The notes beneath the pieces were generated by a model. That model saw only the letters and a program-made list of their open reading frames with translations. It was not told the origin of the DNA and did not search any database. A DNA stretch of 64,000 nt. Source: Rhodococcus sp. P1Y (GTDB lineage: Bacteria > Actinomycetota > Actinomycetes > Mycobacteriales > Mycobacteriaceae). The translations under genes were made by a program, and so were the position numbers. This document shows, in pieces, positions 40,936-49,769 of the stretch (position 1 is the first letter of the stretch; each line of letters starts with the position of its first letter). The stretch lies in the NCBI RefSeq assembly GCF_003641205.1, contig NZ_CP032762.1:1-64000 (forward strand), in the 5' to 3' direction.

Positions 40936-41655
40936 TCAGATGCCAGCGACGCCGGCGAGTTGACCGACACCGTAGGTGACGATCATCGCCAAGGCTCCTC
41001 CGGTCACTATCCGCGTCACTGCGGGCCAACGGGATGAACCTCCGAGCCACGCACTGATCGTCCCCGTCGCGGCAAGTGCAACCAAGACCACCGCGAACGT
41101 CACCGCTATACGACTCGACGCGGGCAGAAGCACGATCGCCAACAGCGGAAGCAGAGCGCCGCTGACGAACGCGATCGCCGACGATGCTGCCGCTTGCCAT
41201 GGATTGGTCAGTGCGTCTGGATCGATACCCAATTCGATATCGACATGCGCGGCAAAGGAATCGTGGGCAGTCAACTCCTCTGCGACGATCCAGGCGGTCT
41301 CAGGCGACAGGCCCTTGTCCTCGTACATCGCAACGAGCTCAGCGAGCTCTTGCTCAGGCTCCTCGTCCAGTTCTCGACGTTCTTTGCTCAGCAGAGCTAT
41401 TTCGGTATCGCGCTGCGTACTCACAGAGACGTATTCACCGAGAGCCATCGATACTGCGCCGGCAACGAGCCCCGCGGTTCCCGCCGTGAGGACAGGCCCG
41501 CGTTCTACGGTGGCCGCCGCAACACCCACGACCAAGCCTGCGACCGACACGATGCCGTCGTTTGCGCCGAGCACACCGGCTCGAAGCCAATTCAGACGCC
41601 CACCGATATTCCGGTGAGGCTCGGCCTCGTGTCCCCCTGAGGTCAGATCCGACAT
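40936..41655 (-). CDS. VIT/CCC1-family iron/manganese transporter
   Basis: Intact 239-residue membrane protein. LNWLRAGVLGANDGIVSVAG is the VIT1 signature, followed by AGAVSMALGEYVSVSTQRDT; a hydrophilic helical hairpin with acidic residues (SKERRELDEEPEQELAELVA) is the metal-binding domain between membrane segments 2 and 3. The last three segments are SAIAFVSGALLPLLAIVLLP and following. It would move Fe2+ or Mn2+ out of the cytoplasm. ATG 41655 follows AGGAG. It lies 25 bases after the DUF2231 gene stop and is probably co-transcribed with it. Confidence 0.85.
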   Translation of the reverse strand: MSDLTSGGHEAEPHRNIGGRLNWLRAGVLGANDGIVSVAGLVVGVAAATVERGPVLTAGTAGLVAGAVSMALGEYVSVSTQRDTEIALLSKERRELDEEPEQELAELVAMYEDKGLSPETAWIVAEELTAHDSFAAHVDIELGIDPDALTNPWQAAASSAIAFVSGALLPLLAIVLLPASSRIAVTFAVVLVALAATGTISAWLGGSSRWPAVTRIVTGGALAMIVTYGVGQLAGVAGI

Positions 41656-41680
41656 GGCACGACTCCTCGTCTCTCGGACG

Positions 41681-42172
41681 TCACTCGCCGGGACCATCCT
41701 GCGCCGGGGCAGAGGTGAATGCGTCCTCCCACGCGGCCCGTGCCCCTGATTCTCCGATTCGATACACCTGCACGATCGTCGCTACACCGATCACGACGGC
41801 GAAGACGATGCCGGCTATCGACTGCCACTTGACCGGCTGTGTCCCGCGGCGATCTCGAATATGCTGCGCCACAAGCAGTGCGGCAACAAGTGCTAGTCCC
41901 AACGCGATGTAGAGCATCGAGTCGCCGAGTTCGGCATGCGTCTCGACGGACGCCGACTCCGGAACCCGCTTTTCCAGCCACTCACCCGCATCGGTGGTCA
42001 ATGGCGTCACCACGAGCGTGACCACGGCGAGCACCGCGACCAACCAGACCAGCCTGTTCCGCATCGCAGGCCAGATACTCGACCCTATGGCGAGAACTGC
42101 CGTCAGAGGCGCGAGCACCACGATGAAGTGCACCAGCAGGATATGAACGGGCAAGCCGTCGGTTGTCGACAC
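41681..42172 (-). CDS. DUF2231 membrane protein
   Basis: 163-residue protein with four hydrophobic segments: LPVHILLVHFIVVLAPLTAV, LVWLVAVLAVVTLVVTPLT, SMLYIALGLALVAALLVAQH and SIAGIVFAVVIGVATIVQVY. The His residues in VHILLVHF and GEWLEKRV...ETHAELGD are typical of DUF2231, whose role is unknown (heme or redox functions have been suggested). GTG 42172 has AGGAGA five bases upstream and is preferred to the longer frame reaching into the NRPS gene. The TACTAC-N7-GTAGTA motif is 48 bases upstream, so it may share control with the NRPS. Confidence 0.75.
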   Translation of the reverse strand: MSTTDGLPVHILLVHFIVVLAPLTAVLAIGSSIWPAMRNRLVWLVAVLAVVTLVVTPLTTDAGEWLEKRVPESASVETHAELGDSMLYIALGLALVAALLVAQHIRDRRGTQPVKWQSIAGIVFAVVIGVATIVQVYRIGESGARAAWEDAFTSAPAQDGPGE

Positions 42173-42219
42173 AGGGTCTCCTACTGTTCGGTTGCGCACA
42201 CTGCACAACCCACATGTCA

Positions 42220-42238
42220 TACTACAACTTCTGTAGTA
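42220..42238. promoter_or_regulatory. TACTAC-N7-GTAGTA motif, copy 1
   Basis: TACTACAACTTCTGTAGTA, overlapping the last codons of the NRPS condensation gene and upstream of the DUF2231 gene. Identical half-sites and spacing recur at 46660-46678. Confidence 0.55.
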
Positions 42239-43621
42239 CTTCTGGAAGCGTCGTCCATTCCTCTGCCGGATCGACAATGATGCGTCCGAGAATCCGCTCG
42301 TAGAACTCCCCCCACGACTCCACAGTTCCTCGATCGAACAACGCTGTCGGATAAACAATTCCGACGTTCACTCCGACGACCGCACCAGAACTGTTGCGTC
42401 GTTCGACGACGTGAAAATGTAGATCGCATTTGGCTATGCCGAGAGGACGGGTACGACCTCGAAATGCGTACTACCGACATCGAACTGCGAGACGGTGAAC
42501 ACGTCTAGCGAGAGTGCAACTTGAAACAACGGATGCCGTCCCCGATGGGGGCTTGGATCCAATTCAGCAACAACCTGATCGAATGACACACCGGAGTGAT
42601 CGAACGCCCGCACCTCACTGGCATGAGCGATGCCTATAACTTCTTCGAACGTCGCGGCCTTGCCGATATCGGACCGAATCGCGAGAGTGTTGACGAACAT
42701 CCCGACGACCTGTTCGAGAATCGGATCTCCACGGCCGGCAATCGGAGTGCCGATCAACAGGTCCTTCTCGCCGGTCAACCGTGCGAGCAGAACGACCAGC
42801 GCGGACCGCAACACGGTGAAACGACTTGTCCGATAACGCTGTGCGATTCGATCGAGTCCCTCGACGGTCTGCGAATTCACATCGAACTCGACCCGGTCGC
42901 CCGTGTAGTCCCAGTCGGATTCTCTGGGGCGGTCGTTCGGTACGGACGTATCGAAAGGGACATCACTCAACTCTCGGCGCCAGAATTCGAGATCGGATTC
43001 ATCAGAATTGCCCTCCGCCCAGACACTGAAATCGCTGTAGTGGAGCGGAGCATCGGTCCATTCCGGGGCCGTTCCCAGCGTGCGGCTCGAAAAGGCCGTC
43101 GCGAAATCCCGTGCAAGCACACCGAGCGACCATCCGTCCGCCGCAATATGGTGCACGCTGCACGCCAGAACGTGATCACCAGATTCCCGCTCGAACAACG
43201 TTGCCCTGACGGGTAATTGAGACCGAACGTCGAACGGCGCACTTAGGACGTCCGTCACTGCGTCTTCGCTGAACGGTGCACTACGGAAAACCGACTTCAT
43301 CGTCGACGGATCATCCACGAACAGTTGCCGCGGACCCCACGGTGAATCCGGAAATGTCGTTCGCAGGCTTCTGTGCCTGACGAGTAGGTCGCCGAATGCG
43401 GCTTCGACCACATCGACCTCGAGCGGCCCGGCGATGTCGACGGTGAACGGCAAGTTGTAGAGAGGCAGCCGGGCACCGCGATCGATATTGGCCTGTTGCG
43501 GTGCTAACGGGATCACCGACACACTGTTCGACAACCCTGCCTTCGGACGGTCCAATCGCACGTGACCGTGTGGCCGTGTTTCAATCACTTGGGCGAGCCC
43601 GAACCGAACTGGCATCCACAA
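42222..43621 (-). CDS. NRPS terminal condensation domain (probable 3' part of the NRPS gene)
   Basis: About 465 residues forming one condensation domain. The catalytic motif is SVHHIAADGWSLGVL (HHxxxDG); VSVIPLAPQQANID, HYSDFSVWAE, LIGTPIAGRGDPILEQVVGM and FVNTLAIR are standard C-domain motifs. The visible frame stops at 42434; a one-base change there restores PLGIAKCDLHFHVVERR (the conserved AKxDL motif) and runs to TAG at 42222. At the 5' end it overlaps the C-A-T gene by 41 bases, and GLAQVIETRP reads as the normal linker after a carrier domain, so the two were probably one C-A-T-C protein. Ending in a C domain with no thioesterase suggests release by condensation or hand-over to another enzyme. 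Confidence 0.7.
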
Positions 43622-46600
43622 GGTCCCGTATGCCGAGATCGATTTCGAAGTCAGCGCGCAGCCGCGCGATCACGCCGGTCGCGGCAAGCGAGTCCCCACC
43701 CAGGTCGAAGAACGAGGTGGTGACATCAACCCCGTCGACACCCAGAACCTGCGAATACGCCTGCGAAACCGCTTCTTCAGTGGCCCCGGAAGGAGTTTCG
43801 ATCGCCCCGACTCCTCCCGCGAACACAGGCTCCGGAAGGGAGACCCTATCGAGTTTGCGGTTGACAGTGAGGGGTATCGCGTCGAGCACTGTGACTGTCG
43901 ACGGAACTGCATATGCCGGTAGCGCCCGCGCAAGAAATGCCCGAACCTCCTGCAAGTCGACGGACTCGCCGCTCTTCCATACGACATAGCCGTCGATTCG
44001 CGCGTCACCGCGGTGGTTTCGACGGATCATGGATGCAGCTGCGCCGACGAGCGGGTGCGCGCGTAGTGCGGCGTCGACCTCACCGAGCTCGACACGGTTG
44101 CCGCGGATCTTGACCTGGTCGTCGGTACGTCCGATGAAGTCGAGGGAACCGTCGACGCGACAACGAGCCATGTCGCCGCTCCTGAACAATCGTGAGCCGT
44201 TGTCTCCGAATGGATTTGCCACGAACCGTAACGCGGTTCCAGGTGCGTGGTGCGAATATCCGCGCGCAAGACCTGCGGTGGCAATGAATATCTCGCCGAT
44301 CGCACCAGGTGGCACCGGACGAAGTGCGCGATCGAGCAGATGAATCGTTGCGCCTGCCATTGCTGTTCCGATGGCGACCGCGGCGTCCGAACCGAGCGGC
44401 TCGGTCATGGTCACACTGCAAGTGGCCTCGGTCGGACCGTACGCATTGAGGAGCCGGCGGCCAGGCGACCACGTGTGTACGACGTCTCTCGGCGCCGATT
44501 CCCCGCCGATGATGATCGTCGCAACGTCGGTGAGTTCGGACGGCTCCAGCGTAGCCAGCGCAGACGGGGTGATGAGCAGGTGAGTGAGGCGTCGGTGGGC
44601 CAGTAGCCGAGTCAATTCGGGACCCGCGTAGGCATCCGGTGGAGCAATCACGAGGCAAGCACCCGTCACCGCGGACGCGAGGTGTTCGACCACAGCTGTA
44701 TCGAATCCAGGCGATGCGAGGTGGCAGACCCGCGAGGATGGATCGAGTCCGTAGCTGTGCCGAATCTGTTGCACCAGTCCCCCGATTCCATCGTGTGTGA
44801 CAACAACGCCTTTCGGGACACCGGTCGAACCAGAGGTGTAGATGACGTACGCAGCATTGCGCGGCGACGCTGTACGTCGGCCTGTTCTCGGCTCGCGCTC
44901 TGAATACGAGCTTTCAGCTTTGGCGAGCCAGTCGATCTCGCCCCACCTGTCCGTCCCATCTGGGGACAACCCAAGTCCCAGAACAGCGCGACTGTCCCGA
45001 ACGATGTATTCGACGCGCGTGTCGGGAAGTCTCGGATCGATCGGAACGTACACGGCCCCCGCGCGCGCTACCGCCCAGAACGCGACGACCGAGTCGATCG
45101 AACGCGCTATCCGAACCGCGACCGGATCCTCCGGGCCGACGTTCCGATCCAGTAGCACCCCTGCCAGACGGTCGACTTCATGGTTCAACTCTCGATAGGT
45201 CAGAGCCTCTCCGCCGTCCTCGACCGCGATTCGGTCTCCGTGTTGTCGCACAGCGGAATCGAACGCGTCGATCATCGTCGTACGCTCGGTGGACGTGGCA
45301 CCTGTCGACGCTGCCGACATGCGTGACTCATCCGGCAGGAACAGCTCGAGGTCCGACACAGCCATGTCGCCGACACTCCGGTTCGCGAAGGCGTGCAGAA
45401 ACTGCAGGAACCTCCGGTGATAGCGAGAGAGGTCAGGGCGTGAATACGCAGCCGGATTTGCTTCGAAGTCGACGCGAGGCTGCCGTCCGGCTCCTTCGGG
45501 GTAGATGTCGACCGCGAGGTCGGATACCGGCCCGGTGGTCAGGATATGCACCTGGCCTTCGACACCACCCACAGCAACGGTGTGGGCGAACATCATCACG
45601 TTGACCGTAGGGCCGAAAGACCTTGTCGCCGTCCTTTTCCGACCCCTTTCCCACACCACGTCCGGCCGACTTCGTTGATGACGCAGGACCGCGCCTATCG
45701 ACGTCTCGGTCAACTTGACCGCGCCATCGACCGTCGTACGCCCAATGCCTGGCAATGCCAGTGGAACGACATTCGATGTGGAAGAGCCCGCGCGGCGTAG
45801 GACCGCATTCGATCGAGCGGAGACCGGAAGCGAAAGCCGGGCGTCGTCGGAGTCGGTCATACGCGCGAGAAACACTGCGAATGCGGCAATCACGAGACTC
45901 GACGTCGACTGACTGCCGGAAAATTCGAGATCGGACGAGCTGTGGGCGTTCGAGTCGGTGCCACCGACCGTCGTCGACATCGGCTGAGGAGCAGCGACGG
46001 TACCGAGCGACGGTGCGGCCGAGTTCTCGCGTTCCGTTACCGACGCGTACCAGAAGTCTTTGTCTCTCTTCGCTCGCGCCGACGCGTGATACTTCCGGTC
46101 TTCCTCTACGACCGCCGACGGCACGGTCACGTCGACAGGGTCGGGTTCATTGCCCATGACCACGGCGTTGTAGATCGCAGCAGCACGCTCGAGCACCCGA
46201 ACCGAGGCATAGCCGTCGAGAGCGATGTGATGCGCGCGGGTGTACCAAAGGACGTGATCGTCGGCGAGACGAAAGAGTCGGAGTCGGACCAGGCAGCCGT
46301 CGAGCGGCAGCGGGCTTCTGCAATCGCGCTCCATCCACGAGCGAGCACGTTCGAGCGCGTCCGCCTCATCTCGGAAGTCGACAATCTGAGCGGCATCGCC
46401 GTAGCTGTCGACAAAGCTCTGAACTGGCAGGCCGTCCACCTCGACGATGCGCATCGTCGCCGAAGAGTATTCGGCGTGCGCTCTCAGTCCACTGTCGAGC
46501 AGCGCATCGTGGTCGATCGTGCCGGTGACGTCGACGTAGTAGGCGATGGCGAAGGGAATGTCGGGCGTCAACTGCTGGGCGTACCAGATATTTTTTTGCG

Positions 46601-46652
46601 GCGAGCTCACCGGCAACATGTCGTCCAACATCGATGTCCTCCCCAGGGCCAT
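43581..46652 (-). CDS. Non-ribosomal peptide synthetase, C-A-T module
   Basis: 1023 residues. An N-terminal condensation domain (SSPQKNIWYAQQLTPDIPFA; catalytic RAHHIALDGYASV, about residue 141) is followed by an adenylation domain (AYVIYTSGSTGVPKGVVVTH about 595-615, NAYGPTEATCSVT, GDMARCRVDGSLDFIGRTDD) and a carrier domain with the phosphopantetheine Ser in FFDLGGDSLAATG (about 980). A hand reading of the specificity pocket gives D-T-V-I-I-G-A-C-S, matching no code I know. An initiating C domain suggests loading of an acyl or aryl group from elsewhere. Start MALGRTSM at 46652 (GTG/ATG region with GGGGAGGAC downstream) is approximate; MLDDMLPVSS 21 bases in is an alternative. No MbtH or thioesterase gene nearby. 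Confidence 0.85.
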   Translation of the reverse strand: MALGRTSMLDDMLPVSSPQKNIWYAQQLTPDIPFAIAYYVDVTGTIDHDALLDSGLRAHAEYSSATMRIVEVDGLPVQSFVDSYGDAAQIVDFRDEADALERARSWMERDCRSPLPLDGCLVRLRLFRLADDHVLWYTRAHHIALDGYASVRVLERAAAIYNAVVMGNEPDPVDVTVPSAVVEEDRKYHASARAKRDKDFWYASVTERENSAAPSLGTVAAPQPMSTTVGGTDSNAHSSSDLEFSGSQSTSSLVIAAFAVFLARMTDSDDARLSLPVSARSNAVLRRAGSSTSNVVPLALPGIGRTTVDGAVKLTETSIGAVLRHQRSRPDVVWERGRKRTATRSFGPTVNVMMFAHTVAVGGVEGQVHILTTGPVSDLAVDIYPEGAGRQPRVDFEANPAAYSRPDLSRYHRRFLQFLHAFANRSVGDMAVSDLELFLPDESRMSAASTGATSTERTTMIDAFDSAVRQHGDRIAVEDGGEALTYRELNHEVDRLAGVLLDRNVGPEDPVAVRIARSIDSVVAFWAVARAGAVYVPIDPRLPDTRVEYIVRDSRAVLGLGLSPDGTDRWGEIDWLAKAESSYSEREPRTGRRTASPRNAAYVIYTSGSTGVPKGVVVTHDGIGGLVQQIRHSYGLDPSSRVCHLASPGFDTAVVEHLASAVTGACLVIAPPDAYAGPELTRLLAHRRLTHLLITPSALATLEPSELTDVATIIIGGESAPRDVVHTWSPGRRLLNAYGPTEATCSVTMTEPLGSDAAVAIGTAMAGATIHLLDRALRPVPPGAIGEIFIATAGLARGYSHHAPGTALRFVANPFGDNGSRLFRSGDMARCRVDGSLDFIGRTDDQVKIRGNRVELGEVDAALRAHPLVGAAASMIRRNHRGDARIDGYVVWKSGESVDLQEVRAFLARALPAYAVPSTVTVLDAIPLTVNRKLDRVSLPEPVFAGGVGAIETPSGATEEAVSQAYSQVLGVDGVDVTTSFFDLGGDSLAATGVIARLRADFEIDLGIRDLVDASSVRARPSD

Positions 46653-46659
46653 GCCGAAC

Positions 46660-46678
46660 TACTACATGCTCGGTAGTA
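46660..46678. promoter_or_regulatory. TACTAC-N7-GTAGTA motif, copy 2
   Basis: TACTACATGCTCGGTAGTA, 8 bases upstream of the NRPS start and in the gap shared with the divergent methyltransferase. Probable operator for both directions. Confidence 0.6.
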
Positions 46679-46794
46679 TTAGGTTACCGGCAAAAGGCGG
46701 TGCGCGCATTCGCCATGCGTAGGGCGCGGATCGACGGGTATAGCTGCACCGCCCGGCGACACTGTCGCCGTCGGCAATCGAAGGGGGATCAGCC

Positions 46795-47478
46795 ATCGAC
46801 ACCACAGCTTCAGACCCGCTCTCACTCGGACACGGGACTGTCTACGAACCTCAGCATGACTCGCACATGCTCGCCGAGGCAGTCGTTGCCCGCGGTTTAC
46901 CGAAAGCCGCACGGGTACTGGACCTGTGCACCGGGTCTGGAATCCAAGCCTTGACGGCAGCATCTCTGGGCGCCGAACGAGTACTGGCAGTAGATATCTC
47001 GATAGCAGCCGTCGAATCGACCAGGGCTGCTGCGTATCGACTCGGCCTCGATGTCGAGACGCGTCAGGGTGACCTCCACGTCGCACTGAACCATGGCCCC
47101 TACGACGTCGTACTGTGCAATCCCCCATACGTACCGAGTGAGCACGTGCCACCCACCGAGGGCCCCTCGGTGGCGTGGGATGCAGGGGTGGACGGGCGTG
47201 CATTTCTTGATCCACTGTGTCGTGCCGCTCCATCCCTTCTGTCGGAGAGCGGATTTCTGTTGCTTGTTCAATCGGAGCATGCCGACGTTCCGAAGTCGAT
47301 CGCCATGTTCGAGAGGGAAGGTTTACGCACATCGATCGTCGCCAGGCGAACCATCGAATTCGGGCCGGTGATGCTCGCGCGCGCCGCATGGCTGGAGGCC
47401 AACGGCCTCATCGAAAAAGGCTGCCGCACCGAAGAGTTGGCAGTGATACTGGCCGAGAGGAATACCAGTGGCGCGTAA
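46795..47478 (+). CDS. SAM-dependent methyltransferase, HemK/PrmC-like
   Basis: About 227 residues, Rossmann-like class I methyltransferase. Motif I is VLDLCTGSGIQALTAASLGA and the catalytic NPPY is in YDVVLCNPPYVPSEHVPPTE, which places it with HemK/MTQ2-type N-methyltransferases. The conserved N-terminal VYEPQHDSHML lies upstream of the first ATG (46867), so translation must begin earlier. In frame, ATC 46795 has AAGGGGG seven bases upstream and no ATG/GTG is available before the TAG at 46741, so either a rare start or a base error is present. First gene of a run with CDGSH, divergent from the NRPS. Substrate unknown. Confidence 0.75.
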   Translation: MDTTASDPLSLGHGTVYEPQHDSHMLAEAVVARGLPKAARVLDLCTGSGIQALTAASLGAERVLAVDISIAAVESTRAAAYRLGLDVETRQGDLHVALNHGPYDVVLCNPPYVPSEHVPPTEGPSVAWDAGVDGRAFLDPLCRAAPSLLSESGFLLLVQSEHADVPKSIAMFEREGLRTSIVARRTIEFGPVMLARAAWLEANGLIEKGCRTEELAVILAERNTSGA

Positions 47479-47671
47479 CCGTGTACGAATCGCCGAAAAC
47501 GGGCCGATGCTGATGGACGGGCCGGTTGAGATCCTCATGCCCGACGGCACAGTGGTGCATTCGCAGAGAAACGTGGTGGCCGTGTGCCTGTGCAAACGAA
47601 GCAAGAACTACCCACTCTGCGACACAAGCCACCGACGAAAGGCGGCCGTCCGTGGGGCTACATCGTCATAG
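47468..47671 (+). CDS. CDGSH-type iron-sulfur protein
   Basis: Intact 67-residue protein. CLCKRSKNYPLCDTSHRRKA is the CDGSH motif: three Cys and one His that bind a redox-active [2Fe-2S] cluster. GTG 47468 overlaps the end of the methyltransferase gene by 11 bases and follows GAGAGGAA, so the two are co-translated. It may pass electrons to the heme-oxygenase-like diiron protein encoded convergently. Its stop overlaps that gene's stop by 6 bases. Confidence 0.9.
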   Translation: MARNRVRIAENGPMLMDGPVEILMPDGTVVHSQRNVVAVCLCKRSKNYPLCDTSHRRKAAVRGATSS

Positions 47672-48664
47672 GGGCCGAAGGAGCGAGGATTCACCGCCAG
47701 TCCACGCGCCGAGCAGTTGGTCACCCAAGCGCGCCTCGACGTAGTCGGCCACGCGCATCCCGAACACCACATCCGGTTCCAGTGCTGGCAGTTCAGCGAT
47801 CAACGACCCCACCACGTCGTGGCGCACGACCTGCTCGTGAACCGCATCGGCCTCGACGTGCTCGGCATAGAAGTGCACGCAGGGTTCCGGTGCACCCATG
47901 GACCGCAGAGCAGTCACCAGGCGCGCCGAGCCCGGCGACGAACTGATCTCGGTGGCGGCGAAGTGGCCTACTGCGGCGCCGCGGAGCCCGCGGTGAAGCC
48001 CGAAGAGCGACATCACATTCACGGTCGCCAACGTTGCAGCGGGCACCTGATCCAGGTAACCGAGATAAGTCGAATCCAACCCTGCTGCGTCAAGCAGGTC
48101 TGCGAACAATTGCTGATGCATGCGGGCGCGATGACCGCCGCCGTATTCGTCGAACTCCACGGCGACGAACGATGCTTTGGCCTGACCGGTCAATCGCGGG
48201 ATCGCCCACGCATGGGGATCCGCTTCCTTGAGGTGATAGATGGAGCGATGAACGAAGTACTCCTGCATCTGCGTCCAGGTTCCATGCGAGGACAAGTGAT
48301 GAGACGGACCTTCGTCGCGGGTCGATTCGACCTCGACTTTCTTCATCTCGGCGACCGCGTCGGACCCCGGCTCGACTCGTTCGCGGAGATACGTAAGGAA
48401 CACTTTTTCGAGTTCTGCCCGGAATCCGAGCAGGTCCGGATTCCATTCCCAGGCATCGGCTACGTCGTCGAAACCCCGGTAGTGGAGCTCGTAGCAGATG
48501 TACAGAGCAGCCTGTAGGTCCTCTCCGAACGGGTCCGTACCGCCGTCGACGTCCGGGAGCAGGATCGGACTTGCCGGTTCCAATCTCAGCGCACGCACGA
48601 GTCCCTCGGTCAGGGGGCCACGCGCCGTGGGCAGTTGGACTGCGATGGCAGATGGCGTTGGCAT
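47666..48664 (-). CDS. Heme-oxygenase-like diiron (iron-containing redox) family protein
   Basis: Intact 332-residue helical protein. Candidate metal ligands are spread as in the heme-oxygenase-like diiron oxidases: Glu in ICYELHYRGF, Glu/His in MQEYFVHRSIYHLKEADPHA, Glu/His in VAVEFDEYGGGHRARMH, and the E-x-H pairs of HFYAEHVEADAVHEQVV. Such enzymes perform N-oxygenation, desaturation or C-C cleavage, often in natural-product pathways. ATG 48664 is preceded by ACAAGAAG. Its convergent partner genes encode a methyltransferase and a CDGSH protein. The trio recurs in actinomycetes to my knowledge, but the reaction here is unknown. Confidence 0.8.
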   Translation of the reverse strand: MPTPSAIAVQLPTARGPLTEGLVRALRLEPASPILLPDVDGGTDPFGEDLQAALYICYELHYRGFDDVADAWEWNPDLLGFRAELEKVFLTYLRERVEPGSDAVAEMKKVEVESTRDEGPSHHLSSHGTWTQMQEYFVHRSIYHLKEADPHAWAIPRLTGQAKASFVAVEFDEYGGGHRARMHQQLFADLLDAAGLDSTYLGYLDQVPAATLATVNVMSLFGLHRGLRGAAVGHFAATEISSSPGSARLVTALRSMGAPEPCVHFYAEHVEADAVHEQVVRHDVVGSLIAELPALEPDVVFGMRVADYVEARLGDQLLGAWTGGESSLLRPL

Positions 48665-49175
48665 GCTTCTTGTCTACACCCCCGGGAGAAAAGTGGTTTT
48701 CACTCGTCCGCAGGGTGGTGCGCTGCGAGCCGACTCATTCCTGACATACGACCCTCGAAACGTGCGCCCCGAGCGGCGAGGCGTTGCCTTATCAAGAGAA
48801 CTCAACGGTTCAGTAATCAACGCCAAACAGGAGGCGGCCGGCATCTTACGATCGGGTCCGAGGCTACGAAACTTCAAGCCGTAGAAAACATCCCCTGATC
48901 GGCGCCGAATGTTTCGATTGGCCTTACTGGTCCACTTCGATGGCGTATCTTGAGATTGAGGCTGACCCAGGCGGCGGGCGCGACGGGAGGTGGGTTGCGC
49001 GGCGCGGCGGAATCCCGCAAAAGCCTTGACGTCTCAATAGCGCGCTCCACCAATGCTGGTCGCCGATCAGGGCAGTTGACGCGCTGTGCAGCTCGTGCCG
49101 CCAGTGATCGTAATTTGGTCCGAAGGGTCCATTCTCGGCCAGCAGTGTCAGGAAAGTCCAACAGAGGGGGCATTC
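48665..49175. other. Control region before the molybdoenzyme operon
   Basis: 511 bases. Open frames here lack family features. A TGGTCC-N4-GGTCCA site is at 49115-49130. A TTGACG near 49028 could be a -35 element. Nothing else recognised. Confidence 0.5.
49115..49130. promoter_or_regulatory. TGGTCC-N4-GGTCCA motif, copy 1
   Basis: TGGTCCGAAGGGTCCA, 45 bases upstream of the molybdoenzyme start. The same half-sites and spacing recur at 52287-52302 after the TetR gene. Confidence 0.45.
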
Positions 49176-49769
49176 GTGGATGTGATCAACAGTAGTTTCG
49201 GAGGAAGGCGTCGTTCCAGAGACACGCGGCTACCCCCTGGGCAGACTCTCGTCGACGACTGGCCGGTTCTCTCGGCCGGACCCACACCCAACGTCGACGA
49301 GAGCCGATGGAGCTTCTCGATCATGACGGAGGACAAGGTCACGCACCGATGGAACTGGGATGAGCTGCATGAGGTGGGGGTCGAGGACATCGTCACCGAC
49401 ATCCACTGCGTAACCCACTGGTCGAAGTTGGACATGGCCTGGCGCGGCGTACCGTTCGACCGGCTGTTTGAGGACGTCGAAACCAGTTACGACTACGTGA
49501 TGGTGCACTGCTCCGGCGGATACACCACCAACCTTCCGCTCGAGGATCTCCTCGAAGGGCAAGCGTGGATAGCCACCGAGGCGGAAGGCGAACCCCTTTC
49601 GCAGGAGCACGGGGGTCCGGCCCGACTTCTCGTGCCCCATCTCTACTTCTGGAAAAGTGCGAAGTGGGTTCTCGGAATGGACATGATGCCCTCGGACGAC
49701 CCCGGATTCTGGGAGCAGAACGGCTACCACCTTCGCGGCGACCCGTGGCGGGAGGAGCGATACTGGTGA
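49176..49769 (+). CDS. Sulfite-oxidase-fold molybdopterin oxidoreductase
   Basis: 197-residue soluble protein with the sulfite oxidase/MsrP molybdopterin fold. The molybdenum Cys is in DIVTDIHCVTHWSKLDMAWR (about residue 77), followed by VPFDRLFED and MVHCSGGYTTNLPLEDLLEG, then LVPHLYFWKSAKWVLGMDMM. It has no signal peptide, so unlike MsrP it acts in the cytoplasm. GTG 49176 has GAGGGGG six bases upstream. The stop overlaps the flavin reductase start (GTGA). The three-gene set points to a dedicated electron chain from NAD(P)H; the substrate is unknown. Confidence 0.88.
   Translation: MDVINSSFGGRRRSRDTRLPPGQTLVDDWPVLSAGPTPNVDESRWSFSIMTEDKVTHRWNWDELHEVGVEDIVTDIHCVTHWSKLDMAWRGVPFDRLFEDVETSYDYVMVHCSGGYTTNLPLEDLLEGQAWIATEAEGEPLSQEHGGPARLLVPHLYFWKSAKWVLGMDMMPSDDPGFWEQNGYHLRGDPWREERYW

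Noticed and set aside
48498..48884. Small open frame overlapping the start of the diiron protein gene
   Set aside because: No start site, no motif, and overlaps a well-supported gene on the other strand.
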